Below are positions 49,150-62,977 of a stretch of DNA of 64,000 nucleotides, one piece after another; positions within the stretch are counted from its first letter, which is position 1; each line of letters starts with the position of its first letter. The position numbers and the translations under genes were made by a program. Location of the stretch: NCBI GenBank assembly GCA_022575985.1, contig JAKSXM010000137.1, positions 22,028,001 through 22,092,000 on the forward strand. Direction: 5' to 3'. The notes beneath the pieces were generated by a model. That model made no database searches and was not told where the DNA came from. It saw only the letters and a list, made by a program, of their open reading frames with translations. The DNA is from Anagrus nilaparvatae. Taxonomy: Eukaryota > Arthropoda > Insecta > Hymenoptera > Mymaridae.

Positions 49150-50370
49150 TCTTAATAAATAATTAAATAATTAGTAAATGTGAAAATGTAGCTCTTGACC
49201 AATAATAATTGGCAAAAAATTCAAAATAAATATTATTAAATAATTAGATTTTATTAATTAGCTTCTTAAATATTGCAGAATTATTCAAGTAATTTATTTT
49301 TTAAAATATTACACTGGTATTTAAAAAAGGCATTATCAATTATAAAAATTATTTCATGTTCAAATAAACAAATTGGAGAATAAAAATTTAATTTTTAATT
49401 TTACGGTGTTTTACTTAATTTATAAAATTTTTATAATATAGTAAAAATTTTATCATTAATTTTAATATGTATACTTTTAAGTATTTTTAATTTACTTTAC
49501 AAATAAAAAACAATGTATTTTAAAGGGAAAATTGCGATTTTTAGTATTATATGTCCGCATTCAATTCCAATAAATAATTCAAATTAAACTTGCGCTCAAG
49601 AAAAATTTAGCAACGCGCGAATAGCGACGGCTGGACAATACGAAATTATCGTAGCCAGGTGTGTAAATAAAAAATTTAGAGAGATCTAAAAATCTTAAAA
49701 TATAAATCTAAAAATAGTAGATTACTAGCTTGTATGCAATTTTAAGTGATTCAATAAAAATTAGAAATTAATTGACCTTCACAAAACGACTCAGAAAGTA
49801 AGGAATAAATTAAATTCATTGTGAGCAAGTATTTTTTTTGATTAAATTTTCTAACAAATACGAAATTATTAAATATATATATATATATATATATATTATA
49901 TTTTACATTTATTCCAAATGTATTTATATACATTTCATGTTATATAAGAATTTCAAAAAGCACAATTCGTTAAATTTTTCTGCTTACCAGAGCAGAAAAA
50001 AAAACTAAATGAAAAGTTTATCAGATTTTTTTATATAAAATAGAGTACTGTCATACATGCATACGTACATGTATAATGTATATGTGTATGTATACACGTA
50101 TACATAATAATTTTTATATTTGTAAAATAAGAAAAAATTTTCTTGACCATGTTCATAAAATTCAAAGCAATGTATAGATTCTATGTCTGCAATATACGTA
50201 CACATGTATAATGACTTTTCTATTATATATATATTTTTTTTTTTGAGGTAAAAAATCATTCATGTTATAAATTCATGTATATTAGTCAGTCAGTTATTTT
50301 AAAAAGTTATTCGCATATACCATTATTTGATTAAAAAAGTTGCCAAAAAAAGTTAGTTATATCAAAGAAG
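49150..50370. other. A+T-rich sequence with no gene seen
   Basis: Contains a TA run at about 49873-49896 and the 41 bp inverted-repeat copy, otherwise no supported feature. Confidence 0.5.
49647..49687. repeat. 41 bp inverted repeat, right copy
   Basis: Inverse of 46403-46443. The flanking 49600-49645 is G+C-richer (CAACGCGCGAATAGCGACGG), unlike the left flank, so the similarity ends sharply there. Confidence 0.7.
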
Positions 50371-50379
50371 ATAATACGA

Positions 50380-51180
50380 ATTTTAAACGATGCACTTAAA
50401 TATCTCAAAAGCAAAGCAAAAAAACAAAAAATATTTCATTTAAAAGTTATTTGGTTTGGAGGGAGCCTTCTTATGGGGGGGGGGCACAGATTTGGGCCTC
50501 ACCAGGTCCAACTTAGGAATTTTAAATAGAAAGTATACTTTTTTATTTCAAAATTAGATTCTGCAGCAAATTTTAGGTCCAGATATTTTAGCTAATATGC
50601 GACTCTAAATGAAAATTAATATTATATAGTTACTACCATTTTTATTGTATGTTTGTTGTGGCGGGAAATTGTTAATGATTATCTAAGACTTTGAGTCCTA
50701 ACGACTTTAATGAGCTCAATTTTGCTTTTTTGAAAGCTCAAAATAAATAAGAAAGATGTTTTTGGTAGTTACTACCATTTTTATTTTAAGTAATAATCCA
50801 TTTTATCCATTTTATTTAAATAATAATCCCCTACAGTCTTCCTTCACAAAAAACATGTAATAAAAATGGTAGTAAAAACCAAAAACATATTATTTTTTAA
50901 TTTGGAGCCGTATAAAAAATTTTTTGTTCTAAAAAATGGGCCTCGTATTTTTTTAAACTAAAATCGTATTTGGACCTAAAATTTGCTGCAGAATCTGAAT
51001 TTGATATAAAAAATTATACTTTCTATTCCTAAGTTGGGTCTTGCTAGGACCCTAAGACCTAATTTTAATGCCCCTTATCAGATGGCTCCCTCCAAATCTA
51101 ACAACTTTTATGCGAAACATTTTTAGTAATTTTGTTTTCGAGATATTTTAGTGCATCGTTTAAAATGATTAACCCTGTAT
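50380..51180. mobile_element. 800 bp foldback element
   Basis: The left arm (about 50380-50640) and right arm (about 50850-51180) are inverted copies with about 15-20 percent differences by eye. They share TTTTAAACGATGCAC, GATTCTGCAGCAAATTTTAG, GGTCCAACTTAGG/GACCCAACTTAGG and GGAGGGAGCC. The internal TAGTTACTACCATTTTTATT occurs directly and inverted. The right end reads, inverted, ACAGGGTTAATCATTTTAAA; the left end lacks the ACAGGG tip and seems truncated. A 10-base G run lies near 50477. Noncoding. Confidence 0.75.
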
Positions 51181-51189
51181 ATGCTTTGG

Positions 51190-54100
51190 TAGTAGGCTGA
51201 GCGAAGCTATAAACCAATTGCTACTTTTTATCAAATTATTATCAGATTTATTTAAAATTAATTTAAAAGCTTCGTATTTTAATTTTTTGAAGAAATGCCA
51301 GGACGTTAAAATCAAAATCAAATCAAAAATTTAAATATTTTGAAAAATAATTCTTCGTTTTGAGGTTTAGTTTGATTAGAAAATTATTTGCTTTTTAGTT
51401 CAGGAGCACATAAAATTTTAAGCAATTTCAAAAATCATAAAAATTAAAAAATAAGTTTTCCAAATGGTAATTTTGATTTTCGTACGTGATGTTTCCAAGA
51501 CTGTAGTCGATAAAATTTAAATTTTTTCTTAACATTGTAAACTTTGCATAAAAGCTTATCGAAAAATTATTTTTGAAAATAAAACTTTGTTTACATATGT
51601 ATTTTTTTTAATTTATGTTTACAACCACTTTAAAAATAAATTAATTTTTAATAAAAAATACTAAAAACTTAAACATTTTAAAAAAATTAATTTAAAAAAG
51701 AATTTTATTTTTTATGTAACATAAAATAATATTATAAAAAGCTTGTAAACAAGCTTATTCAAGTGAATATTTCATTAAAAAATAAAAACTAATAAAAAAG
51801 TAAACTGTCCGTAAAAAAAAAAAAAGAAACATTGAAGCGTTTATAAGTACACTTTCTAGTTTTGAATGGGCATACTTTGAACGATAAACGACTGACTGCT
51901 AAAACTTAACTAAAATCCACTTCATTGAGTACTCGAGCCAAGCTGCGAAAATGTATTCACACTTAAACGAATAGATGCGTTTTAACATACAAACTAAACT
52001 TTGTATATTAGATTGTAGAACAAAAATTTCCTTCCTTTTTATTTTTATTCATGTACGTACATGATATTATTATGAATATTTACGAGTTTTAAGTATTAAA
52101 AATTTTCTGTTTGCATATGAAAAACAAAAGAGTAATATCAAATTGACGTAATATTTTATATACTCAATTTACATGTTAGAAGTATCTCTTTATAAAAAAA
52201 AGTAAGCTATATTACTTTATTTTTGTAAAATTGTCATATAAAGAAGATAAGTACGTGTAGGTTATATTATAAAAGATAAATTTTGACATGATTAAGTTTT
52301 CTTTGTAAAATAAAGAATCGAGAGATCTAATTTTAAGATGAAAAAATATATATAATAAAGTTGAGTGTGTTGCACACACGCGATGCCCTTAGGGATTTTT
52401 CTAGTTATATACTTTAAAAGTTAAAAATCATTTATCACTTTCAGTGATTTTTTTCTTTTTTTTTTTTTAATGTAAAAATAAAAGAAATTATATATATGAT
52501 AAATTTTTATTAACGTTACATGTTAAAAGATTTTTATCTTTATTTTAGTTTTTATATTGGGTTACATAAATTTTAATTTTAAATAATAGTAATTTTTACT
52601 ACAACGTATAATTTTTGTTTGATAAGTAAGTTTTGAGATAATGGGAAGTTTTTTGATAAAAACTGGGTGTATATATGGAGGTATTCAGGTCAATTCAAAC
52701 GTTCAAAATTTTTATGCAAAGTTACTAAATGTTGTGTTGAAATGCAGAATTTCATGCAATTGTTCTAGTAACAATTTATTTTTGGCATCTCAGTGTTTAT
52801 AAAACAATTAAAAACAAAAAATCAGTTTGTAAAATTAATTTTTTTTTTTGTTGAAAAAATGAATCATTTTGAAAATTTTTTTGAATTTTTACAAAGCATA
52901 TTTTTACCCATTTTTTATTTACCCTACATTCAGCTACATAATTAAAATACTGGTCTAATTCATGTTGTACAAATTACTAAAAAATATCTTCACAAAATAT
53001 CAGTGCAAATAAGATTAACATAATTTTAAATTCTTAGGGATTTGCTCACGTATTACATATAAGATTCTTAACTAAGAGTTAATTTTGACAGGTCAAACAG
53101 ATCAAGCTTGAAATAAACACGGGATAAGATAATATGACATTAGACACCCAAGTAGTTATGCAAACTGTAATATAATATATATGGTTAACTTCAGTGAGAG
53201 CGAATTTTCTGTTATCTTACGACAACTTTGTAAAATTCTTTTTAAGCTTTTTAAAATTATTATTCACTATAGTAAACATTTTTCATATTTTAATATCTTA
53301 CTTTTAGTTTAGAACGAAATATAGAAGTACTTTCAAGTAGGATTTACATTTTTAATGTAAGAATACTTGACAAGTAGGTAGAGTTCTTAATAAATATAGC
53401 TTTGAGCTTTTTGGAGAAGAACAAAGTCAATCACCTCTTGATTCCTAGCTAAGAATATCTCAAGTGAGGCTTAATTGTATATTTTGTGTAATAAAATAGT
53501 ACGGTACAAGGTCCAAAATTTAAATTTCCTGCTTGTTACAACATATTAACTTGTGCCAAAGTTGTATTGAATAAAATTTTTTGCAACGTATGGATAAAAG
53601 TGTTCTTGTTTTTATCAATAATTGAAAGCGAAATTTCTTAGAAATTCCAGAAAAATAAAATAACGAAACTAATGGCCACGCATCGTAACATTGTGTGAAT
53701 AAAACGTAGCTAATGAGAATAGCTCACACTCAATAATTATTTTCTGAACTAACATTGATAAAAGCTAATTTTCGTTGAAAAGAGCCATATACATCTTAAG
53801 CTTATTCAAAATATTAGATATCATTGTATAAATGCTTAAGAAAATGTACGTTCATTTAATGTCAACTATGATGACGAAGGTTGTTATAGTAAAATTAAAT
53901 TAAGAAATTTGATTTAAAATTTATTAATATATAAACCTAATGAAAATGTCACTTTGTTGCTTGCTTTGTTCCTAAGCTTTAGAATTTAATTTTTATTTAA
54001 TATTTATTTAAAAGTAACTAAATCATTTTGAAAATGCTTTTACGATATTAAAATATGCATTAAAAAATTTGCTAAGTAATTTTTATGTGTATTTTCTAAG

Positions 54101-55240
54101 TTCTTTATAATATTTTTCTACACTGAGATAAAACTACTCTTAATTTTACTTTTTAAATAATTTCTATAATTAAAATGACTGCAGTTTTCACTGCAATTGT
54201 CAATCTAATTGATTGAAGTTTCAAGATCAAATTGTAGTTTAATGATTTGTAAATGAATCTTTGTAGAACTTCAGGAAAGTCTTCCTAAAAGACAACTATT
54301 AAGTACAAAAGTTTTGCAAAACAACTAACGTCTTTACAATTCTACAAAAAAGTAGGTTAGTTTGTAAATCTTATTAAATAAATACAGCTGAAATAAAAAA
54401 CTTTTTGAAAGATAAAAATTTAAAAATATATTATAATTACTTATATAATTTTTATAAATATCATTTATTGTAAGAATCTAAAATGTTTTATTTAATTATA
54501 TTTTCCTCTAAATATATTTTCACGTTAAAGAGACAAATGGCTGGTAAGTAAACGAAGAAAACAAATACATTTTCATATATACACCTACACAAAGAAAATG
54601 AGTAATATATAAATATATATATATACAGATAAGATATATATATATATATATATATATATAAGAAGAACGTAGCTCTCAGCAAACATAAATTTGTATAAAG
54701 CTTCTGTATCACAGATTATGGCCATAACAAACATTGAACGAGATGGAAGATTTAAGCTGAGAAATTTATAATTTTAAAGGAGAACAACGAAGATTATATG
54801 ATATTTTGTTTTTTTTTTTTTTCAAATATTATTTTTTATATTTAATAAATATTTAATTAAATTGTTATTCATAATTTTTTACTTTATTTAAAAGAAAAAA
54901 AATTAAATTAACTTTCTAATTATATTCATTTAGCCATTTTATTAAAATACAGTTTCTTTATACGAAAATAGTAATTTAATTATTTTCTAGCTATATATAC
55001 GTTTCATTTTATAAATAATTATATTATTTTACTGTTTTACTTTTACGGTTGTATAAATATTTTTTTTTTAATTGAAATATATTTTATTAATTATTTGTTT
55101 AAGTAAAATTGTATGAACGTAGCTGTTTGATTAATTCAGTGTGTAATTAGGTTCTAATTAAAAAATGTTCGAGTGAAATATTTTAGACATCATTTTTTGT
55201 GCAAATAAGACTTTTTATGGTTGTGTGTTTAGACAAGCAA
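51190..55240. other. A+T-rich sequence with no gene seen
   Basis: No exon, RNA gene or element could be supported. A TA-rich microsatellite lies at about 54612-54660. Confidence 0.5.
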
Positions 55241-55243
55241 CGA

Positions 55244-55385
55244 GCATTATATTCCCTAATTCAGTCCTAAGACCTAAATTATTTTAAGTCTCTGAATAAA
55301 ATTATTCCAAGTCCCAAAACCTAAATTATTCTAAATTATTCTTCTTTAACCCGCTTCCCTTATATTTGAAGCCTTTTTAAGTAGT
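55244..55385 (+). repeat. Dispersed minisatellite family, copy 3
   Basis: Units such as CCTAAATTATTTTAAGT, AAAATTATTCCAAGTCCC and CCTAAATTATTCTAAATT match the unit at 42085. The left flank CAACGAGCAT is also found at 46805-46814, left of the minisatellite copy. Confidence 0.55.
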
Positions 55386-58048
55386 CTTCTCTGTTACCTA
55401 CATCTTTTAATTAGGAAATTTCAATAGTTTGAAAAATTAGTTTGCCGTCTATAGACAAATACAGTGAGAAGGATAACTAAAATAGGAGTTTACGTAAACA
55501 TTGAGTTTTCCTGGTTCGATGCTGTATTGTTAACCAATTATTTAGTTTATTAAATTTTTTAACCTTTTAAATTGCAGGTAAAATTTTTATTCGTTAAATA
55601 CTATATTAGGCAAAAATAGAGTGTTATTAAAAAACGTGAATTAATAAATATAGCTAAAAGACTGATACTTCTTCAATATAAATCTCATGTTTTTGTCTTT
55701 CTACAATTGAAATAAAACTAAAATATCTGATACTAAAATGTTCTCAAACTAAAATCTACTAATTTCATTTAATTAAATTCCATAGAGATTTTAATTATTG
55801 CAAACTCCTTTTTTCTATGAAAAGCCAATAATTAAGAAAGAGATTACCTTAAAATCGTTATAAACCTATTATCAGAAATGTAAAATAACTTTTAATAAGT
55901 TCTACAGAAGAAACGTTAATTAAAACGTTAATTATTTAATCATCATTTAAGAGGTTTAAAATAAAATAAATGAGAAAAAAAAAAATTCATAAAATAAATT
56001 ACTATATTTAATCAAACTAAATAACACTAATTTAAATTTATGTATAAAAAAATGCATGTGCAAGAAACGTACACACAATTAATTTAATATTAGGACATTA
56101 AAAGCTTAACAAAACATAGTGATATTGTATGAGAAAAGTTATCATGTATCTGTAACAATATAAATAAATATATATAAAATAAAAAAAACAGACAAAATGT
56201 TGCTGCGGTCAGCGTCATTGCGTGTTTAGAGTAGCTAGTTATATTACTATATAAAATTTATGTGATCTACATTTGAGCGCTTGGCTAACCTAATTAATGT
56301 TATATGTACTAACTAAAATGCCTGTGCACACTTGTCTGTTTTTTTTAATGAAATAAAAATCTTGAAAAAGTTTTTTTTTTTACTTTTCTAGGATTACTTT
56401 TTGCTTTATTACACAAAGTACCCTTTAAAAAAGTAGAATAAAAATAAAAAAATTAACTGCATTAATTATAAGGAAATTTTTTTTAAATTTTATGTAAAAT
56501 ATTTAGTAAAGAAAAAAATTTAGCTATTGCATTTTTTTTTAAACTTTGAAAGTATACAAACAATTATGCAAAAATGTACTAATATATATATATATATACA
56601 CTAGGCTGTATAAAAATAAAATTAAAGGTTGGAATTTTAAAATACCATAGTTTAGTTTGTCTTTTTAGAAAAATTCTGTTGGAATATTTTTAGAGTTTCT
56701 TTAACGACGTTTTTTTTTTTAGTTTTCTGTTTGCTTAAAGTTGTGTACATTATACAGCTACAAAAGTATTTGGAGTACTAAATACTTAATTTTTTTATAT
56801 GCGACATGCATTGCTAAAACTTAGTTTTTTGTATAAAAAATTATACTGAAATTTGGCTCATTCAGCTGTGTTTTGGATTGAAAATAATTTGCATCTTTTG
56901 AGCCAAATATCGTTAATTATTCAAAACATTTTTATTAACCAAAAGTACAAGCGATCCATAGCACTGTATTGAAAATTTTTTAACATTGCTGACATCTTAA
57001 ATACTAAAAAACTTTTTTAGTTTGAAATTTATTACAAACTCCACTTTAGTAATATCAGCAATTTTTCTAGGTTAGGTTAATACCAACAAACTTAACATTT
57101 TTTTATAATCTTTATGGTTTAATTTACTATTCAAATACAGCGAGTTTTATGGCAATGTATGTGACTTAATTATACATAATTATAAATTAGTATTCATAAA
57201 AATTCTTTTCCCTTGATAAATATGAAAAAAAAAATATGAAGAAAAAACATAAAAAAAATATGAATAATAAAACCGTTTAATTAGGATCTTATTTAAGAGA
57301 CACACTACATAATAAATATCCCTGTATAAATATATATTAATATAAAAAAAAACTATTTTTTTCATCACTGTAAATAAACTTGTGCTCTAAATTAACGTTA
57401 GATCGCAAGAATTCTACGGAGGCTCACTAAATAAAAAAAAATTCAACTAAAGAGAGCTTTGGGATCTGAGTTAACAAAAACACAAGTAGAAGAAATTGCA
57501 GATGCTTGAAAATAACAGAAATAGAATAGCATTTTCTTTTTTTTTTTCAGAATTTTTTATAATATACTAGCTAAATTGAAAATTTTCTTCAAAATTGTAT
57601 GTATAAAGTACATTTTATTTTTTTTTTTTTAATTAGAATGAATTTTTTTTTTCTTTTTTATTAAATGGTAAATATAAAAAGTTTATTAATTAGTTTTTAT
57701 TCTAATTAAAAAATAATAATTATAATAATAATTAAAATGAGAAAATAAATTTTTATACTTAAATAAATACACATTTTCAAGAATGTTTCTTATCGCTATT
57801 ATTCCAGAATATTTGTATTTTTTATTTTATATTTTATTGATATTGACATTTGAGTTTTATTTGAAAAAAAGTGTGATATCGACCAAAGTTATATTGAATT
57901 TATAAATTGAATTTCAACTTTTTTATACAAGTGAAAAATATTTGTTATTTGTAATTTAGAAGTACATATGAGCCTGCCCAACAGTCATTGAAAGATGAGT
58001 CAAATTTAGTTTACAAGGAAATTTTTGGGTTTTCAGGTAATTTTTTTT

Positions 58049-58120
58049 TTAACTCCGTTGAATAGAGCAAGCCAGGTCTCAATGGTAAAGACAATAGCTT
58101 AACGCCTGGTGGGCCGTGGT
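58049..58120 (+). ncRNA. tRNA-derived SINE-like head or tRNA pseudogene
   Basis: GGTCTCAATGGTAAAGAC forms a D arm (GTCT pairs with AGAC) and overlaps an A-box-like AGGTCTCAATGG. About 35 bases later GGTTGGATTCC is one mismatch from the B-box consensus GGTTCGANYCC. The anticodon arm between them does not fold convincingly, so this is not a working tRNA. A polymerase III SINE head is the likely reading. Confidence 0.5.
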
Positions 58121-58464
58121 TGGATTCCAGTCATCAACTTCTGAATTTTTTTAATCTGAAAAAAATTAATTTATATCACTAGCAAGTGGTTAGGACGCCA
58201 TGTTGAAAGGAAATCTAGTCAAGGGAGAGGCAAAATCTTTAGACTATAGGTTACACTTACCACTACAAACACAATAACTTGTAAAAACTAAAAAGTAAAC
58301 TTTATGAAAACTCAATAAACGAAAGAGCAAACTTTATAAAAAAATCACATCAAAATACAAGAGATTAAAAGCTTTAAAACAATGTAAAAAGTGTAAGTCC
58401 TATACCTCTCATAAAGATCATGTCATATTTATAATTCGGTTGAATGGACCTTCTTTCTAAGAAT

Positions 58465-58545
58465 TAAAGGTCTCTATATATGTTATGAAGTAGGGTGTCT
58501 AAGAAAAAAAGGGCTCCATATGTTATTAAGTAGGGTGTTAAAGGC
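58465..58545 (+). repeat. Tandem duplication of about 44 bp
   Basis: ATGTTATGAAGTAGGGTGTC and ATGTTATTAAGTAGGGTGTT follow each other with AAAG-rich spacers, a local direct duplication. Confidence 0.5.
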
Positions 58546-58875
58546 TATTTTTAAAATAACTCAGCTTATTTTTTCTCCAAATAACATCGAGTAGATCTTC
58601 AAAGAAATGAGGAAATTTTTGGAAAATTCAAGCTTCTAACAAATTTTTGGAACCTGTAAAGTCAAAAATTGTAATTTTTACAGAAAAAAACTGGGTCATT
58701 TCTAGCTCAAAATGAAAACTTAGTTTATTGGTATTTATGAAGGAAGCAACTAAAGATAAAAATATGTAGTTCCTCTGTTTCTTAGCCTAAGAGGCCCATT
58801 TCACCAAAAGATTTTTTTTCAGACTACATTAACCCAACCTAAAAGTTAAGAGCAATTTGGATACTCAAAGATCGT

Positions 58876-58996
58876 GAAGTATCCTTGTTAAACTAAACAA
58901 TTATTTTGAAAAATTTATTTTATTTTGTTTAACAATTTTTATTTAAAAATAAAATAAATTTTTCAAAATAATTGTTTAGTTTAACAAGGATACTTC
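58876..58996. repeat. Perfect hairpin, 51 bp stem
   Basis: 58876-58926 and 58946-58996 are exact inverse copies separated by 19 bp. The stem begins GAAGTATCCTTGTTAAACTA. No terminal duplication or ORF was seen. The absence of any mismatch suggests a recent origin. Confidence 0.9.
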
Positions 58997-60812
58997 AAAA
59001 TATTAAATTTATTTCTTTTGTAAAATAATTTGCTCTATAAAAAAAATAAATCAAAATTCATGAATATGTAGAAAGAAATAATTTGAAATAACTAACTCTC
59101 AGACATGCAAATTTTATCTTTATTGTGAATATTAAATAACATCTCTTCATTGTTTTAAATGGTTTTTTATTCAGTTGAAATAAAAATTATCAAAGAAACT
59201 CATTTACCATTTTTACTTTGAGTAGATTATTATATAATTGAAATATTGTTATGAGGTTGAGATTTTCTTTTGAAGAGTTTTTAGTTATTTTATAAAAAGC
59301 TAAATTAATTTAATATTAAGTAAGAAGCAAAAAAAGTTCAATGCTAATCGTTGAAGACAAGATTTAATTCAATACTGGATTACGGTTTTAGTAAATAATT
59401 TTTTTCTTCTGATCATATTGCCATTTTTAAATACTTATTATTAGCATAAAAAGAAATAAGCTAGTAGAAGGGGAACAACTTTTATTGGCATCTAAATCGA
59501 ATTTGAATCCTCATCCCTTATTTAAGGCAACGCCCGATTTATTTTAAAATTTTAAATTCTTTATTTTTTTTTAAATTTTATTAAATCTATTTAGATTAAA
59601 TATTTCCTTTCATTTCGTATTTTACCTTGAATCACTAAGTCTTATAATCTTGTCATTCATTTCAAATCCATTTCAAAAAATACGAGAAAATTTTTAAATA
59701 AATCCATTTAAATTCACTAAATAAAGCCAATTTTTACTTTTCCTTTGTTTACTTCAAACCAGAAAACTAAAAAAAAAGTCAAGTATAAATATGGCTATTT
59801 TTTCATTAATTCTGAACTTAACTCAACTTGAATTATCCTCAGTAAAAAAAAAAGCATAGACATAATACTATTACAGAAAGTTACGCTTCAAGAACGGAAA
59901 AAACACCGCAAACATTAATTTATAAAGTCATAAGAATGACAGTATAAGCAAATCTATTTTTTTTTTTTCTTACTTACTTAGTTTTATAAAGAAAAATATA
60001 AAGTTTTAACTTATATCTTTCTTAATGAAAGTCAAAGTTATTGGACAAAACTTGTAATTAAATTTGAATACTGTTATATAAAAAATTTCTTATTCGAATT
60101 AACTTTCTTGTACTTATTAATAAAATTAAAATATTTTTTTTTTTTTCAGACTAAAAACTTTTTTTTAACAAACAAAAAAAAATTTTCAACGTTATTATCT
60201 TAATAAATAATCTTTTTTATAAACACACACACACAGATAGTAAATTATTATTAATATATGTTAACTTTACTTCTTTTTTTTCTTTGAAAAAAAAAAACTC
60301 GTTCTCTTCAATTACTTATCTTCTAAATCATATAGAGTATGTGGATAATAACGTAGGCATTTTCTCTTTTTTTTATGACAAAGATGATTATGATATATAT
60401 TAACTATGGTGCAATAGTTTCATAATTTTAACGAGGTAAAAGTAATGCTTTTTATGTATAATAACGAGATAAAAATTATGAAAATACAAGAGCTTGTGTG
60501 CTATATGAACAAAAAAATATATATGTTAAATATTGCACGCATATTTGTTATATACTATGGTGATATATAAGATCTAATATATTTTAGTACACTAGGGTGT
60601 CCCAAGTTTTTCTTCACTATCGAATTTCAATGGCACTTATTTTTCTTACGAAATGCTGAAAAGGGTGATTTACAAGATTTTTGTTATTATTTTTTTTTAT
60701 TTATGATTGACGAAATAAATTTTTACATACAATGAGCATTTTGGTTCCTCATATGGAGAACAATTATAATTTTATTTTTTATTTTTTCTATTCTTGTTTT
60801 CTAGGTGTATAA

Positions 60813-61018
60813 GGCTAGGGACAGAAACTTCGTTGCAGCGTTGTTTCGTTGCTGTTCGTAGAAAAAAAGTCAAGAGTGGGAGAGAAGTAACGCTAGGAAC
60901 TTGGAGGGGAAGTTGGATGGTTCATGCGGTATGATTGCCCTCCCCTGCTCCCCACTTTTTCAAATTTTTCTAAGAACAGCAACGAAACAACGCTGCAACG
61001 AAGTTTCTGTCCCTAGCC
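60813..61018. mobile_element. PIF/Harbinger-like MITE, second copy type (TAA target duplication)
   Basis: A perfect-looking terminal inverted repeat of about 43 bp starts GGCTAGGGACAGAAACTTCG and is inverted at the right end. TAA flanks both sides (60810-60812 and 61019-61021). The interior is G+C-richer than the surroundings and noncoding. The TAA duplication and GGCT start are shared with the element at 17792-17914, although the rest differs. Confidence 0.8.
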
Positions 61019-61063
61019 TAATACATCATATATATATCCCTAAAAGATAAGTAAGCCTATATC

Positions 61064-61313
61064 TGTGCTAGGCATGGATACACAACTTATATGGATATAA
61101 CGTCCTCTATAAGAACCAATAAGTGAGAAATTACTACTGCTAGAAATTTTGTTCCGACTCGCTATCCTTTACTAACTTAAAAGAATATTTTCCCTACTCC
61201 TACTATTAGAAAAAGATAAAAGGTTGGAACATATATGACCTCTCTTTTTAAAATTAGCCACATTTTTTTTTGAATGTGATATCCATATAAGTAGTGTATC
61301 CATGGTGCTAGGG
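61064..61313. mobile_element. MITE-like foldback, arms about 35 bp
   Basis: GCTAGGCATGGATACACAAC then TTATATGGATAT at the left is inverted at 61281-61313 (ATCCATATAAGTAGTGTATC then CATGGTGCTAG). The pair encloses about 180 bp of noncoding DNA and lies just 45 bp from the Harbinger-like MITE. Confidence 0.6.
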
Positions 61314-61454
61314 TTCTGAATATAAATCTATACACAATTTAATTATATTATAATTTAAGTGTAGATAGATAAAAATTCAGTTCTGCAATTTTAAAATTTA
61401 AGAATAAAATTTTCTATTATAAATAATAACTTTAATTATTTAAAATATACTGTC

Positions 61455-62880
61455 AATAATAATAATAATAATAATAATAATAGTTCTATATCTGGCACTA
61501 TCGTTCATTTATGATTCGTTTTTTGAGATAATGATTCCTAAGTTTATTCTTTCTTATTTTCTTGATGTTCTTTGGTGTTGAAGTTGAATCGTTGACGGAT
61601 TTTAAGTCATGATTTAATTTATTATATTGTTTTAATGCATTATAGTAACTGCTTTTTTTTATAAATCCTTGTTAGTGTTAGGTATTCGTATACTTTTATT
61701 TCTTGTCCGACTCTGAGAATTTTTATAATTATATTAGAATTTCATAATGATGAATTAATGAATTTAGTATAAACATGTCTTTTACATTCAATCAGGTAAC
61801 TTGGTTAGTACTATATCTAATAAATTTTTTAATGAGCTTATTTCTTTATTGTAAGCACCATCACAGGCAGTTATTCCATAGGTCCAGATACTATGGCAAA
61901 AGGCGTAATACATCACATGTTTGATTTTTTTTCAATATGATTTAGCTTATATAATAAGAATAGAAAATATCTGAGATTTTTTAGGATATCATATTAATCT
62001 ATGGTGGTACCTAGATATTTGAATGTATTAACTCTGTTAATTTTTATGCCATTAATTTGTAAATTGAGATCTTCCTTGGGCACGCTGTCAGAATAGCTTC
62101 CAATGCACACAGTTTTGCTAATATTAACAGTTAGTTTATTATCATTAAACCATTGTGTAACCTGATTCAATCTTGTGTTCATCAGTTTTTTTGTTATGTC
62201 CCAAGTACTATCAATACTTATTATTGCAATGTCATCTGCATATGATATGACAAAGTTGTATTTATCAACTAAGTCGTAGAGTACGAATAGTATTTGCCCA
62301 AGTATGGTGTCTTGTGGCACACCAGTTGTTATTTTGCTTGGTTGATGTAAGTTTTCTTGATACTTCACTCTTTGAATCCTGTTTCTTAGATAATTTTGTA
62401 GCAGTTCAAGTATTTTACCTCTAAAGCCATGACTATTTAATTTTTGTAGAATCAATAAAGGATACTATTGCTGTTTTTTTTTTTCATTTAATCCATTATA
62501 CAGTGTGTCAGTAAGTTCAGTAAGTGATTCTTTAGTACCTAACCCTTTAACAAAGCCATATTTTTGTGTGCAATGATGTTATTTTCTATTATGAAGTTAA
62601 TAAGCCTATTGTAGATGATTTTTTCAAGAACCTTAGCTAAATTGAAGATTAGAGAGATAGGGCGATAGTTGCTGACATTTTCTCTTTTCCCAGATTTGTA
62701 AATAGGAACAATTTCAGATTCTTTCAAGCTTTGAGGCCATATGTTCTTGTCTATGCAAAGATTTATTATATTAGCCAGGGGATCCGAGATATCATCAGTT
62801 AAAATTTTCAGTACCCTAGCGTTAATACCGTCTACTCCACCTGTTTTGTTAGTAAATTCTTAATTATTTTTGTGATTTCA
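61455..62880 (-). pseudogene. Non-LTR retrotransposon reverse transcriptase, decayed
   Basis: Read on the - strand, the fragments give an ordered reverse transcriptase: GGVDGINARVLKIL (about 62850), IWPQSLKESEIVPIYKSGKR (about 62730), NYRPISLIFNLAKVLEKIIY, then after a gap FRGKILELLQNYLRNRIQRV, TTGVPQDTILGQILFVLYD (usually GVPQGSILGP), the catalytic SYADDIAII, then NDNKLTVNISKT and FKYLGTTID. The order and motifs are those of jockey/CR1-like elements. Frameshifts near 62840 and 62470-62560 and a missing segment around the first catalytic aspartate block show it is dead. The 3' side reaches a (ATT)n-type run (61457-61483 on the + strand as AAT repeats), which may be the element's tail. Confidence 0.82.
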
Positions 62881-62944
62881 TCATTATCAGTATAGTGAAA
62901 GTAGAAAGTAGAAAAAATTTAATCTGAAATATAGAAGTACTAAA

Positions 62945-62977
62945 TTGTTGTTGTTATTATTATTATTATTATTATTA
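62945..62977 (+). repeat. Trinucleotide repeat
   Basis: TTG units passing into TTA units at 62947-62977, a simple microsatellite. It gives an asparagine run in a chance - strand frame. Confidence 0.8.

Noticed and set aside
52360..52400. GTGTGTTGCACACAC palindrome
   Set aside because: A short isolated palindrome without terminal repeats, ORF or repetition in the window.
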